Source of the DNA: Myxococcales bacterium SG8_38
GTDB taxonomy: Bacteria; Myxococcota_A; Polyangia; Polyangiales; Houyiibacteriaceae
Direction of reading: 5' to 3'
NCBI GenBank assembly: GCA_001303415.1
Contig: LJTN01000017.1
Location: forward strand, 1-44,133
DNA: 44,133 nucleotides
The position numbers and the translations under genes were made by a program. The notes beneath the pieces were generated by a model that was not told the origin of the DNA, ran no database searches, and saw only the letters and a list, made by a program, of their open reading frames with translations. Of the stretch, positions 16,016 through 24,596 are shown piece by piece (within the stretch, counting starts at the first letter, position 1; each line of letters begins with the position of its first letter).

Positions 16016-16645
16016 ATGAATGCACGCCCAGATCGCCAGAGCCATTTCCGGTCGCGGCCGAATCGCAGCGCTCGGCCTAGGCTGACTTTGGTTGCGTCTG
16101 CCTTACTTTTCCTCGGCGGGTTGAGTGCGGCCCCCTCGGCCCAGGCCGAAACATCTCACTACCAAGAGGAAGCTCCCACGCTCTTCGTCGACCTATTTGC
16201 CAGCACGAGAATCTATCCCAACGCAGATGCCGCCCTCATCGGATTCGCCATGGGAACGGTATGGCGCCCTTCCGAGAAGTGCGTGCATTTGGCAGGCGAA
16301 GGGTTTGCGCGGTTCGGTAGCCGCACCTTGGCCACCGGCGAGCAGAAGATGAGGACGGCCGGCGGTGCGATCGGCGCCCTCTGGGGGACGGGCGATTGGG
16401 ATCGATGGTTCGGGGCCGGCGGGATGTTCGACTTGGGATGGGCGCGAGTCGGCTCGAGGGATGACTTCGTGCTGAGCGGGTACCTTCGCGCGCTCCTCTA
16501 CTGGCGTTTGCGCAAGGAGTTTTGGGTGGGTCTCGATGCGCGGGCCGGACACGTGATCGTCCCCGTGACCGTCGAGGGAGTCGGAATCAAAGGCCCGGTG
16601 GTCGGCATCGGCATCGGTGCGATGTGGGGGAAAGGAAAGGATTGA
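16016..16645 (+). CDS. Secreted beta-rich protein, probable outer-membrane barrel
   Basis: I do not recognise a family for this 209-aa protein. A basic N-terminus is followed by a signal peptide hydrophobic core (about 24-38) and a likely cleavage after SAQA near residue 44. The mature part alternates hydrophobic and polar residues with many Gly and aromatic residues, for example RALLYWRLRKEFWVGLDA and VVGIGIGAMWG. That suggests an outer-membrane barrel or periplasmic beta protein of about 165 residues. GGAGG lies 9 nt before the ATG. Its TGA overlaps the TTG start of the following lipoprotein, so it is translated with the sigma operon. Confidence 0.65.
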   Translation: MNARPDRQSHFRSRPNRSARPRLTLVASALLFLGGLSAAPSAQAETSHYQEEAPTLFVDLFASTRIYPNADAALIGFAMGTVWRPSEKCVHLAGEGFARFGSRTLATGEQKMRTAGGAIGALWGTGDWDRWFGAGGMFDLGWARVGSRDDFVLSGYLRALLYWRLRKEFWVGLDARAGHVIVPVTVEGVGIKGPVVGIGIGAMWGKGKD

Positions 16646-17514
16646 TTCACGCTCCCCGCGACTCCGCGTTTCGCGCTCGGTTGGCAACCCTGCTGCTGTT
16701 GGTGGGGCTGGCGCTGGCTTCCGGGTGCACCGGCGTCCTGCAGAACCTCGGGGCGAGATGGGCCACGAACAAGATCTCGGAGGTGTTCGACCTCGACGAG
16801 GCGCAGCAGCAAGCTACTCGCGCGGCGGTCGAGCGTACCATGGCCTGCACCCCCGAAGTCCTCGGACCGAGGGTCGATCTCCTGGTTGCCACGGTCGATC
16901 GAGCACTGTGCAAGGGGCTCGACGAAGAGAACATGCTGATCATCGAGCGGCAGATCGACCTGATGCTCGACAAGGCAGCGGCCTGGATCATCGACGAAGC
17001 GGCACCGATACTTGCAACCCTGAGCGAAGGGCAAATCGCGCATGCGCAACGCGAGCTGGACGAGCGACTGCAAGAAACGCGCGATGAGCTCGACGCGCCC
17101 CCACGGGAACGACTGGCGAATCGACAGGACAAGTTCATCGACGCCATCGAGGAGTGGACGGGTCGTCTGAGCGATCGGCAGGAACAGGACATCCGGGATC
17201 ATGTAGCCTCCATGCCGGATGAGGCCGCAGACCGTCTCAGAGCGGACGAGCGGCGGCTTGCCCACATCGCCGCCGCGCTTCGCCGGAATCCCGAAGCGCC
17301 GGCGGTTCGGGACGTGCTCTGGGATGCCTGGGAGAAGCGCGAGGATTGGGGACCCCACACGCGCTCGCCCGAGGCGCGGCGCGCGGAAGGCCGAAAGACG
17401 CTGTTCTTCGTCTATGGGCTTCTCGACGCAGAGCAGAAAGACAATCTGAGCGCGCGCCTCCACGAGGTGCACGAGAAGGTGAAGCGGATCCTCGGCATTG
17501 CAGGGGCGGGATGA
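16642..17514 (+). CDS. DUF6279-like helical lipoprotein
   Basis: The protein is 290 aa from TTG 16642, which overlaps the previous TGA (TTGA) and has AAAGGA upstream. A hydrophobic signal ends in LASGC with the lipid-bearing Cys29. The rest is nearly all charged alpha helix, with FDLDEAQQQATRAAVER near the start and DRQEQDIRDHVASMPDE later. This resembles DUF6279 lipoproteins, whose role is unknown. Its long helices and repeated x-E-Q-x patterns also recall periplasmic chaperone or CpxP-like sensors, but no LTxxQ motif is clear. It overlaps the AhpD-like gene by 4 bp. Confidence 0.7.
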   Translation: MIHAPRDSAFRARLATLLLLVGLALASGCTGVLQNLGARWATNKISEVFDLDEAQQQATRAAVERTMACTPEVLGPRVDLLVATVDRALCKGLDEENMLIIERQIDLMLDKAAAWIIDEAAPILATLSEGQIAHAQRELDERLQETRDELDAPPRERLANRQDKFIDAIEEWTGRLSDRQEQDIRDHVASMPDEAADRLRADERRLAHIAAALRRNPEAPAVRDVLWDAWEKREDWGPHTRSPEARRAEGRKTLFFVYGLLDAEQKDNLSARLHEVHEKVKRILGIAGAG

Positions 17515-18158
17515 TGAGCCGGCCCAGCGATCTTTCCGGAATTCCGCGCGTGTACCGAGTGCCTGCGCTCTTGCGCGATCTGCGATGGGTGGCGTCTCGG
17601 TTGCCCTCGCTGTGGTCGATTTGGGTGGGGCGGCGGCTGCCGCAGAAGCTGAGGGAGCAGATCATCGTTGCCGTGGCGCAAGTCAACGCATGCCGCATGT
17701 GCGCGCATGCCCACATGCGCATGGCACTCGAAGTCGGCGTTTCCGACAAGGAGCTCGCGGCGCTCGAAGGCCTCGATGAAGCCGCATTCGACCGCCGCAC
17801 CTGGCTTGCGCTGGCGTACGCCCGTGAGCGAACGAGAGTAGGATTTGCACCGATCACTTCACCAGATGCATACGCATCGCTGGTCGAGATGCTTGGAGAG
17901 CAAACGTTCCGCGACATCGAAGACGTGGCTCACGTCATGACAGTCGCCAACGGGATCGCAAACACGCTGAACGCGCTGTCGGACCGGTGCCACGGCCGTC
18001 CAGTGCCTGGAAGCCGGTTTGCCGATGAGGTCTTCATCAACGTGTTGTTCCTACCGGGCGCTTGGCTTGGCACCCTGATTGCAGCGATTCGGCAACGGAG
18101 GTCACCCCTTGCGGTCTGGCGCCAGGCCCGGGGTTTCGAGGCTGAGCCGCGCTTCTAG
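17511..18158 (+). CDS. AhpD-like/carboxymuconolactone decarboxylase family protein
   Basis: The 215-aa protein from ATG 17511 has Glu49, Cys61, Cys64 and His68, exactly the E-x11-C-x2-C-x3-H signature of AhpD-type alkylhydroperoxidases. The helical AhpD fold uses the Cys pair to reduce peroxides with thiol donors. Residues 90-200 form additional helices that may be a second, degenerate domain. Placement in an operon with a zinc-thiol anti-sigma factor suggests peroxide or electrophile defence, an inference from motif and context. The start codon overlaps the lipoprotein stop (ATGA). Confidence 0.85.
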   Translation: MMSRPSDLSGIPRVYRVPALLRDLRWVASRLPSLWSIWVGRRLPQKLREQIIVAVAQVNACRMCAHAHMRMALEVGVSDKELAALEGLDEAAFDRRTWLALAYARERTRVGFAPITSPDAYASLVEMLGEQTFRDIEDVAHVMTVANGIANTLNALSDRCHGRPVPGSRFADEVFINVLFLPGAWLGTLIAAIRQRRSPLAVWRQARGFEAEPRF

Positions 18159-18187
18159 CGAAACGTCTGCGACCCTCGAGCATACCG

Positions 18188-18805
18188 ATGGCCATGAACC
18201 AATCAAAGCAATTCATGAAACGCCTCGTTCCCAAGTCGCTGGTGCTGCTGGTCCTAGGGGCTCTGTTCGTCGGAACGACGGCCCATGCCGCGTATACGCC
18301 CATCGAGCTCGATGCCGTTCACACGAAGGTCGCCTTCACGGCTTCGACCATCCTGTTCGACGTCGATGGCGAGTTCGGAAAGTATGCCATAGAGGTAGAC
18401 GGCGACCCGAGCAAACCCGAGAGCGTCAAGGTGAGAGCGGCAATCGATGTCGCGTCGATCGATACAGAGAACACCAAGCGGGACAATCACCTGAGGAGCG
18501 CCGACTTCTTCGATGCTGCCAAGTACCCACAGATCACGTTCACCTCGACGAGCGTGAGCTCAAAGGGGGAACAGCTGATCGTCAAGGGCAACCTGTCGAT
18601 GCACGGCACCACCAGGCTGGTGACGATTCCCTTCAAGGTTGCGCGAGGAAAGAACGGCGCGGGTGTGGATACCACTTCGTACAAGGGCAAGCTCACCATC
18701 GACCGCAACGATTTCGGCATCGGCACCGATAGCGTCGCTGCGAAGATCAGCCTCGAGGATGAGGTCGACATCAAGCTGCTCATCGTGACGTTCCCTGGGA
18801 AATAG
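18188..18805 (+). CDS. YceI family periplasmic lipid-binding protein
   Basis: The 205-aa protein has a signal peptide (hydrophobic about 17-30, cleavage likely after TAHA) and a lipocalin-like YceI domain: DAVHTKVAFTASTILFDV at the start, DNHLRSADFFDAAKYPQITF in the middle and TIDRNDFGIG near the end. YceI proteins bind polyisoprenoid or quinone-like lipids in the periplasm and are often induced by pH or membrane stress. ATG at 18188, 18194 and 18215 are possible starts; none has a strong ribosome site. The gene lies 29 bp after the AhpD-like gene and is the probable last member of the sigma-factor operon. Convergent with the outer-membrane gene by a 20-bp gap. Confidence 0.92.
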   Translation: MAMNQSKQFMKRLVPKSLVLLVLGALFVGTTAHAAYTPIELDAVHTKVAFTASTILFDVDGEFGKYAIEVDGDPSKPESVKVRAAIDVASIDTENTKRDNHLRSADFFDAAKYPQITFTSTSVSSKGEQLIVKGNLSMHGTTRLVTIPFKVARGKNGAGVDTTSYKGKLTIDRNDFGIGTDSVAAKISLEDEVDIKLLIVTFPGK

Positions 18806-18825
18806 CCGGGCCCCGGGGCGAGGAC

Positions 18826-19977
18826 TTAGAATGCGTCGACGCCGACACCGGCAAAACCGGAAAAGTGCGGGCTATCGAGCAGCCACTCGGTCGGAAATGC
18901 CCAGCCCACACGCGCGTAGACTTGCCAGCGTCCCCAGCGCAAGTCGGTGAACAAGGCCACGCCGCCGATCCCGCCGAAGTCATCGAGAAGCCCTAGGCGG
19001 CGCGGATCGTTGACCGTTCCGCCCGAGACGAGCACCCCGAGCTCCTGCGGCGCGTCGATCTTGGGTCGAATGTGTCCGCTGAGCTGGGCGATCGCGAGCC
19101 GCTCCGAGATGTTGGACGACCAGGGCAAGCCCGGCACGACCAAGACATATGGGTTCATGCCGCCGACCCGCATACGGGTGATGTCGTCCTGATTCCATCC
19201 CCAGTTGAACGTTTCTTGAAGCTCGATGCGGAACCGGTCGCCAGTCTTCCATCCGCTTCGCAGCCACTGGTTCAGCGTCCAGATGGCCTTGGTGGGGTCG
19301 TTTCGGCCGTCGTCCACGATGCCCCAAGGCCGTAGATCCGAGCGCACGTCGACTCCGACCGATGCACCCACGGCGATGCCGTAGATGCGGGGAAAGAGCT
19401 TCGACGCCCGGTATTCCTCGGCGGGAGAGTCGACGCTCCAGTAGATGTAGCCGAGCCGCGGCTCGAAAACCCAAGTGTCTTCGGGCAGAAGATAGCCGGG
19501 GTCGGCGTTGCCGAAGAACCAGCGTCGTACGTTGGTGAGAACCTCCAACGTGTGATGGTCGGCAAAGTGCCATTGAAGCTTTGGTAAGAGGACGACGTAG
19601 CTCGCGTTGAACCCGCGGCCGGACACGCGCAGCCCTCGTTCGTAGTACTGATGCAAGAGCCCGGCGAAGAAAGCCTCCCCACGGACGCCCACCGATAGCT
19701 CCAAGCTTTTCGCAAGCGGTATTCGCTCGATCTCTACGTGCAGCGTGTCGGTGTTGTAGTAGAGCCGGAGGTCTCCTTTCCCGACCTGATCCTGTCCGAC
19801 GGCTTCGAACAAGACGAATCCAAAGCCCGTGACTTCGGGAACGAACGCGAAGTCACCGCCCGCCGCGGCCGAGCCGTGCCAGTCTTCGGCGCGGGCGCCC
19901 GAGGAAGCGAGCGTCACCACGAGCGCGACGGTGACGGCGCGCGCCAGGAGCGCCACGCGGGAGCGAAGAATCTGCAT
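18826..19977 (-). CDS. Secreted outer-membrane beta-barrel-like protein
   Basis: I cannot name a family for this 383-aa protein. The signal peptide core (about 9-24) ends in SSGARA, predicting cleavage near residue 30. The mature protein has many Trp, Tyr and Gly in alternating strands (GYIYWSVDSP, ETFNWGWNQDD, WGRWQVYARVGWAFP) and ends in Phe (VGVDAF), the C-terminal aromatic that barrel proteins show to the BAM complex. A transporter or porin-like role is possible. Its ATG overlaps the DUF2231 stop (TGATG), so the two are co-translated. Divergent from this pair lies the membrane-bound regulator at 20624. Confidence 0.7.
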   Translation of the reverse strand: MQILRSRVALLARAVTVALVVTLASSGARAEDWHGSAAAGGDFAFVPEVTGFGFVLFEAVGQDQVGKGDLRLYYNTDTLHVEIERIPLAKSLELSVGVRGEAFFAGLLHQYYERGLRVSGRGFNASYVVLLPKLQWHFADHHTLEVLTNVRRWFFGNADPGYLLPEDTWVFEPRLGYIYWSVDSPAEEYRASKLFPRIYGIAVGASVGVDVRSDLRPWGIVDDGRNDPTKAIWTLNQWLRSGWKTGDRFRIELQETFNWGWNQDDITRMRVGGMNPYVLVVPGLPWSSNISERLAIAQLSGHIRPKIDAPQELGVLVSGGTVNDPRRLGLLDDFGGIGGVALFTDLRWGRWQVYARVGWAFPTEWLLDSPHFSGFAGVGVDAF

Positions 19978-20504
19978 CAGTCCTCATCGCCTTCGTCTTC
20001 GTACTCTTCGAGCGCCTGGATGGGAGCTGCCGATGACGCCGCGGCCTCGTCGACGTAGACCTGCGCCGCCCCGTGCTGATAAACCAGCCGGCCTCCTGCT
20101 TCGCCGGCACGAAAGCCGAAGGCGAGCACGATAGCGGTCCCGATGCAGGCGGTCGCGACGGTGGCGTTGCGCAACTGCCCTTCGCGCAAGGCCAAGGGTA
20201 CGACCATCAATGCGAGCAAGATGCCGCTCGCCCAGACGAAGATCTCCGCCGCCTCTTCATGCTCTTCGATGGCAGCCTCGGGAACGGCCTCCTCGACGCG
20301 TTCTTCCTCCGTCTCGCCCGTGTTCATGGCCAGGAACCCCGAGCCCACCAACACGCCTTGCAGCAGGAGGACGATGACCCAGACGCGGCGATCGAACCAT
20401 CCCTTCCACCAGGCCAACGCTACCCCGCTTGCGATGACCGGCATCAGAAGCGCGAGCGCGATCGGAACGTGAACGACTTTTGGATGAAAAAGCAACTGGT
20501 CCAT
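19977..20504 (-). CDS. DUF2231 family membrane protein
   Basis: The 175-aa protein starts at ATG 20504, preceded by GGGAGGTGG, rather than at an in-frame upstream ATG. The opening FHPKVVHVPIALALLMP is the DUF2231 hallmark: a His near the membrane edge, then helices. Four hydrophobic segments are present; a Glu-rich segment (about 64-85) lies between helices 2 and 3. The tail is very acidic (EEYEDEGDED). DUF2231 proteins are suspected haem or cytochrome-associated membrane proteins, but no function is proven. It overlaps the barrel gene by 1 nt. Confidence 0.82.
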   Translation of the reverse strand: MDQLLFHPKVVHVPIALALLMPVIASGVALAWWKGWFDRRVWVIVLLLQGVLVGSGFLAMNTGETEEERVEEAVPEAAIEEHEEAAEIFVWASGILLALMVVPLALREGQLRNATVATACIGTAIVLAFGFRAGEAGGRLVYQHGAAQVYVDEAAASSAAPIQALEEYEDEGDED

Positions 20505-20623
20505 GGCAACCACCTCCCGCATGATGCTGATCCAGCTCGGCGCGGAATGCCATGCGTCAGATGTGATATGTGAACAATTTCAGGATCTTGATCGTGCCGC
20601 ATGCTACAGGCGTGAGCACGGGC

Positions 20624-21196
20624 ATGTCGCAGTCTGTCTTCACCTCGGAGCGTCGCGTGCTTTGCGGGCTCTTGCTCGCCTTCTTGCTGGTCGCTCTGCT
20701 GTCGGCGATCGACATTTGGGCGGACCTCCGCGAAGGCACTACGCCCAATCACGTCGTGGCCGAAGCGGCCGTGCTCGGGGTAGGACTGGTGGGCTCGATC
20801 TTCATGGCGCGCCGCCTCGTCCTCGTCTTGGGTCGGGCCAGGACCGCCCAGGAGCAAGCCCTTCATCTGGCCGAGCAGCTCGATGCGACGCGCGCGGAGG
20901 CGAGCCGATGGCGAAACGAAGCAAGAGACCTGATGGCAGGGCTCGCGGCGGCCCTCGATCAGCAGTTTGATCGCTGGAGCTTGTCACCTGCCGAAAAAGA
21001 GGTCGCTCTGTTGCTGCTCAAAGGGCTGAGCCATCGAGACATCGCCGAGGTTCGATCGGTGACCGAAGCGACGGCGAGGCAACAGGCCAGAGCGGTCTAC
21101 AAGAAGGCAGGGCTATCGGGCCGACACGACCTCGCGGCGTTCTTCCTGGAAGACTTGATGCTGCCCATTCAGGACGCTCATGAGCCTCTCGAATGA
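20624..21196 (+). CDS. Membrane-anchored LuxR-type HTH regulator
   Basis: This regulator of about 190 aa has two membrane helices (about 11-33 and 48-70), a charged helical linker (about 72-118) and a C-terminal LuxR-type helix-turn-helix: LSPAEKEVALLLLKGLSHRDIAEVRSV is the conserved entry and scaffold, read over about 122-148. It lacks a receiver domain, so the signal probably comes through the membrane part. ATG 20624 is my choice; GTG 20570 would add 18 residues. It is divergent from the DUF2231/barrel pair across about 120 bp and may control it. The beta-propeller lipoprotein follows 146 bp downstream. Confidence 0.82.
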   Translation: MSQSVFTSERRVLCGLLLAFLLVALLSAIDIWADLREGTTPNHVVAEAAVLGVGLVGSIFMARRLVLVLGRARTAQEQALHLAEQLDATRAEASRWRNEARDLMAGLAAALDQQFDRWSLSPAEKEVALLLLKGLSHRDIAEVRSVTEATARQQARAVYKKAGLSGRHDLAAFFLEDLMLPIQDAHEPLE

Positions 21197-21342
21197 GATC
21201 GTTCCGCGCGGGCCGCGCGCGCGTTTGCCGCAAACATGATCCAAATGGCACACCTTGGCTCATGCTATCTCTTGAAATCATTGCCTTTTAAGTCCGGGCA
21301 CGCGACTTGCTAGTCACTTAATCCGCGTGTAGGAGGAAGGTC

Positions 21343-23448
21343 ATGATCGGTAGATTCACTTTCGCGGTGCTTACCTTGGCGGTGTTCGGAGCCGCTGGGT
21401 GCCAGACGAGCTCGGAGGTCACCCAATACGAGGCGGCTCTGAGACAGGCGTCGAGCTGTGACGAGGTGCTCCAGGCCATTCAGGAGGACGCGATCGCGAA
21501 GGTCGACCTCGAGCTCCAGTCGTTCATCGATCAAGACTACTACCGATGGGGGGGGCCGGTGCTGGTCGACGGTGAGGCCGGTAATTTTGGTGGTGCCGGC
21601 GGCATCCCCGCGGCGCCCCAAGAGGATGGAAACGACGGGGATGCTCCCTCCGGCTTTTCGGACACGAACACGCAGGTGGCCGACGTGGACGAGGCCGACA
21701 TCGTCAAGGTGGGTGACGAGGGTCGTAAGCTCTACGTGATCCGCGGCAACGGGTTCCACGAGTTCGATTCCTGGCCGGCTCAGGATACTTCGAAGGTTGC
21801 CGATCTCGAGATCGAAGGCGGACCCATGGAGATGTTCGTAGAGGATGGTCGCGCGGTCGTCTTTTCGAGAGTCTCTGGTGTGGAAGCGCTCGACGATGGG
21901 GAATTGTGCCAGGGCTATGGATACTATCCGGAGCTAGGCGCTGCCGACGTGGCGTTCGAGGGACCGTACTACTGCGGGCGCCCCTACGTGAAGATCACCG
22001 TGATCGATATCAGCGGGGACTCCCCCGACGCCGTCCGGGAGATCTACGTCGACGGCTGGTATTCCTCCTCTCGCCGCCATGACGGCATCGTGCGGGCCGT
22101 GGTGCAAAGCAGCATGCATCGTCCCGGCACCGTTCCTGAGTTGTGGCAGTTCGTTTGGGGTGGAGAGGCGCAGCCACAGACCCGAGAACAGGAGATCGCG
22201 CTCGCCCGCGCCTGGGCCGTTCAGGCCAAGGAGGCCATCGCTGAGACGACGCTGGAACAGTGGGTCCCAGCATGGGGAGAGCGCGTCGATGGAGAGATCC
22301 AGGAACGGCCCGTGCAGTGCACGGATTTCTACGCTCCCGCGCCCGGTCTCACGAACTACGGGCTCACGCAGATCGTAGGCATCGACATCGCCAATGACGA
22401 CCCGACGGCCATCACGTCGATCCTCGGCGAGGCCACGCAGGTATATGCCAACCGCGAAACCTTGATTCTCGCGCAGCCTGACTGGACTTGGTTCGAGAGA
22501 GACAACAACACCGACCGAACCGCGGTGCATCGTTTTGCGGTGTCCTCAGAGGCGCAACGCACGCCCTATCAGGGCTCCGGGTTCGTGCCGGGCGTCGTCA
22601 ACGACCAGTTTTCCATCGACGAGCGCGATGGCGTCATTCGCATCGCGACCACGCGAACGACCTGGCATCACCAGAGCGGCGACGTCATCACGCCCGAGGT
22701 GTGGGTACCTCCGACCACCGACAATCTCGTGAGCACGATGCGACTCGACGGTAACGTGCTCGAAATAGCCGGCTCCACGCCCGGCCTCGCAGAAGGCGAG
22801 CGGATCTTCTCCGCTCGGTTCCTCGGCGACCTCGGGTACATCGTGACCTTCCGGCAAGTCGATCCGCTTTTCGCGATCGACCTCAGCGATCCCGAGAACC
22901 CCGAGGTATTGGGAGAGCTCAAAATTCCTGGCTTCAGCGACTACATGCATCCGCTCGGCGACACCCATCTCCTCACCATCGGCCGCGACGTCGACGAGGT
23001 AACGCAGCAGGACAATGGCACGGCGCTTCAGATCTTCGACGTGTCCGATCCCGCCAATCCAGTCTTGGCGCACAAGGCATTGGTGGGGCAGGGCTTCTCA
23101 GAGGCCAATCACAACCACAAGGCCTTCAACTTCTACGAGGACAAGGGCCTGCTCGCGTTTCCGTTCGTGTCCTACGAGGGCGACTTCTCGAGCACGCTCG
23201 AGCTATGGGACGTGAGCGCACAGAATGGGCTCAGCCGCCGCGGCGCAGTCGACCACTCCGACTTGGTGCTCGATGATTGCGGTGGCGTGCCCTACGCCGT
23301 CGAAGACTTCTTCTACTACTGCGGCTATCAGCCTCAGATCACCCGCGGCGTCTTCATCGACGACTTCATCTATTCGATCAGCTACGGCGGCGTCCGCGTC
23401 CATGACGTGAACGACTTGGCAACGCCCGTGGCAACCGCAACCTACTAG
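21343..23448 (+). CDS. Secreted beta-propeller lipoprotein (PF09826-like)
   Basis: The 701-aa protein is a lipoprotein: the signal ends GAAGC with Cys20. After a linker rich in Gly, Pro and Asp comes TNTQVADVDEADIVKVGDEG (109-128), the diagnostic start of the C-terminal beta-propeller family distantly related to WD40. About six further blade-like repeats follow, with FDVSDPANPVLAHK and IDLSDPENPEVLGELK near the end. Members are common in archaea and bacteria as surface proteins and their ligands are unknown. AGGAGG lies 6 nt before the ATG. The gene appears monocistronic; it ends 17 bp before the convergent lipoprotein. Confidence 0.88.
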   Translation: MIGRFTFAVLTLAVFGAAGCQTSSEVTQYEAALRQASSCDEVLQAIQEDAIAKVDLELQSFIDQDYYRWGGPVLVDGEAGNFGGAGGIPAAPQEDGNDGDAPSGFSDTNTQVADVDEADIVKVGDEGRKLYVIRGNGFHEFDSWPAQDTSKVADLEIEGGPMEMFVEDGRAVVFSRVSGVEALDDGELCQGYGYYPELGAADVAFEGPYYCGRPYVKITVIDISGDSPDAVREIYVDGWYSSSRRHDGIVRAVVQSSMHRPGTVPELWQFVWGGEAQPQTREQEIALARAWAVQAKEAIAETTLEQWVPAWGERVDGEIQERPVQCTDFYAPAPGLTNYGLTQIVGIDIANDDPTAITSILGEATQVYANRETLILAQPDWTWFERDNNTDRTAVHRFAVSSEAQRTPYQGSGFVPGVVNDQFSIDERDGVIRIATTRTTWHHQSGDVITPEVWVPPTTDNLVSTMRLDGNVLEIAGSTPGLAEGERIFSARFLGDLGYIVTFRQVDPLFAIDLSDPENPEVLGELKIPGFSDYMHPLGDTHLLTIGRDVDEVTQQDNGTALQIFDVSDPANPVLAHKALVGQGFSEANHNHKAFNFYEDKGLLAFPFVSYEGDFSSTLELWDVSAQNGLSRRGAVDHSDLVLDDCGGVPYAVEDFFYYCGYQPQITRGVFIDDFIYSISYGGVRVHDVNDLATPVATATY

Positions 23449-23465
23449 GTCAGGGAGCGCAGGGC

Positions 23466-24428
23466 TCACTCCGTGAGGCCCAAGGCGTCCCGATAGGCCG
23501 CGTCTTCTGGGGAATTGTGGTTCCAGTAGTCGTCTAGGATCGCGTGAGTACGCACTGCGGTAGTGCGCTGCGGCCCCACGCTTTCCTCCCACGCTTGAAT
23601 CACGTGAGGAAATTCCGGCTCGTAGTAGATGGTCAGCGTTCGCCCGAGCGCGGGGTACCGGAGCTCGAGCGCGGTCACGGGGTGATCGACCAGCTCGGTT
23701 TCTGCGGCTGCTCTGCGGCTCACCGTCACCGGATAGGCGCGAAGTGCTTTGTGACGCATTCGAATGTAGTGGAGACCTGGAACGAGCTCTCGCTCGCCTT
23801 CTTCGATCTTGGACGGGTCGATCCGGATTTGAGCCCAAATGCCGTCCTCCAAAGGCGCGTCGGGCAGGACCATCTTCTGATCGGCGTCGTCTTGAAAGTA
23901 CGAATGCAGAATCGCGTGGAGACCGTCCTCGCGGCGATTGATCTGACTGTACACGTGGCCGCACCACTCCTGCACGGTGCTGCTCACCTTCAGTGTCCCG
24001 CCATCGGAAGCGCGAGCCGGCGTGAACGACGACGTCATCAAGGTGTAAGGGTAGATGCCCGTGTAGAACCTTCGGTACGCGTTGAGCTTGAGCACCGAGA
24101 TCGCATCGGGCGAGTCTCCGTGCTCTTGCTTCACCTGTAGCTTCGGCAGAAAATCCTCGGTCACGAAGATCAAGACGGCTTCGCCCTCGTGTTGGTCGCC
24201 GTAGCGCGCCTGGCGAAGCTCGTAGCGGGTGAGCTCGGCGGCGCCTTGATACCAGTAGGTATCGAACGTGGGATGGCGTTCGGCGAATTGCGCCGGCCGC
24301 GGCGGCTCGAGCGCGGATGACTCAGCCTGCTTCGACTCGACCGGACGTGGACCTTCCCGCTTGCCCTCGCACCCGAGCGCGAGCAATGAAACGAGTGAGG
24401 ACCCAATGATGAAACGATTCATCAGCAT
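23466..24428 (-). CDS. Lipoprotein of an uncharacterised family
   Basis: The 320-aa protein starts with a lipoprotein signal ending LALGC (Cys20). The conserved YWYQGAAELTRYELRQARYG and VLIFVTEDFLPKLQVK segments are shared with a family common in Bacteroidetes and other environmental bacteria, sometimes mislabelled as septum formation inhibitor Maf; it has no similarity to Maf. No catalytic motif is evident. The protein is mixed alpha/beta without transmembrane helices. ATG 24428 or 24422 could start it; neither has a strong ribosome site. It is divergent from the esterase gene and convergent with the beta-propeller gene. Confidence 0.7.
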   Translation of the reverse strand: MLMNRFIIGSSLVSLLALGCEGKREGPRPVESKQAESSALEPPRPAQFAERHPTFDTYWYQGAAELTRYELRQARYGDQHEGEAVLIFVTEDFLPKLQVKQEHGDSPDAISVLKLNAYRRFYTGIYPYTLMTSSFTPARASDGGTLKVSSTVQEWCGHVYSQINRREDGLHAILHSYFQDDADQKMVLPDAPLEDGIWAQIRIDPSKIEEGERELVPGLHYIRMRHKALRAYPVTVSRRAAAETELVDHPVTALELRYPALGRTLTIYYEPEFPHVIQAWEESVGPQRTTAVRTHAILDDYWNHNSPEDAAYRDALGLTE

Positions 24429-24501
24429 GGCTTAGGCAAGCGGTTCTCGGTCTGCAAGCGTGGGCTCGGACGATCTTGCGCTTGCTTTACGGAATGAAAA
24501 G

Positions 24502-24529
24502 TTGAATCTGCGCGAACTTCGCGTAGTTG
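24502..24529 (+). promoter_or_regulatory. Possible promoter with internal palindrome between divergent genes
   Basis: CGCGAA-C-TTCGCG (24511-24523) is a perfect 13-bp palindrome inside the 168-bp gap between the lipoprotein and esterase genes. It lies between a TTGAAT (24502-24507) and a TAGTTG (24524-24529) box with 16-bp spacing, so a bound regulator could control the esterase. The boxes are weak matches. Confidence 0.25.
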
Positions 24530-24596
24530 CGCCGCAGCCCGATTCGGACGCGCCAAATTGTTTACACGGCGCGTCATCGACCCCAATTTTGAAATC

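Noticed and set aside
18806..18825. CCCCGGGG palindrome between convergent YceI and barrel genes as a bidirectional terminator
   Set aside because: No loop or T-tract; a short GC palindrome is expected by chance here.
21246..21260. TGGCAC...TTGGCT resembling a sigma-54 promoter upstream of the beta-propeller gene
   Set aside because: GG and GC are 9 bp apart rather than the required 10, so the spacing is wrong.
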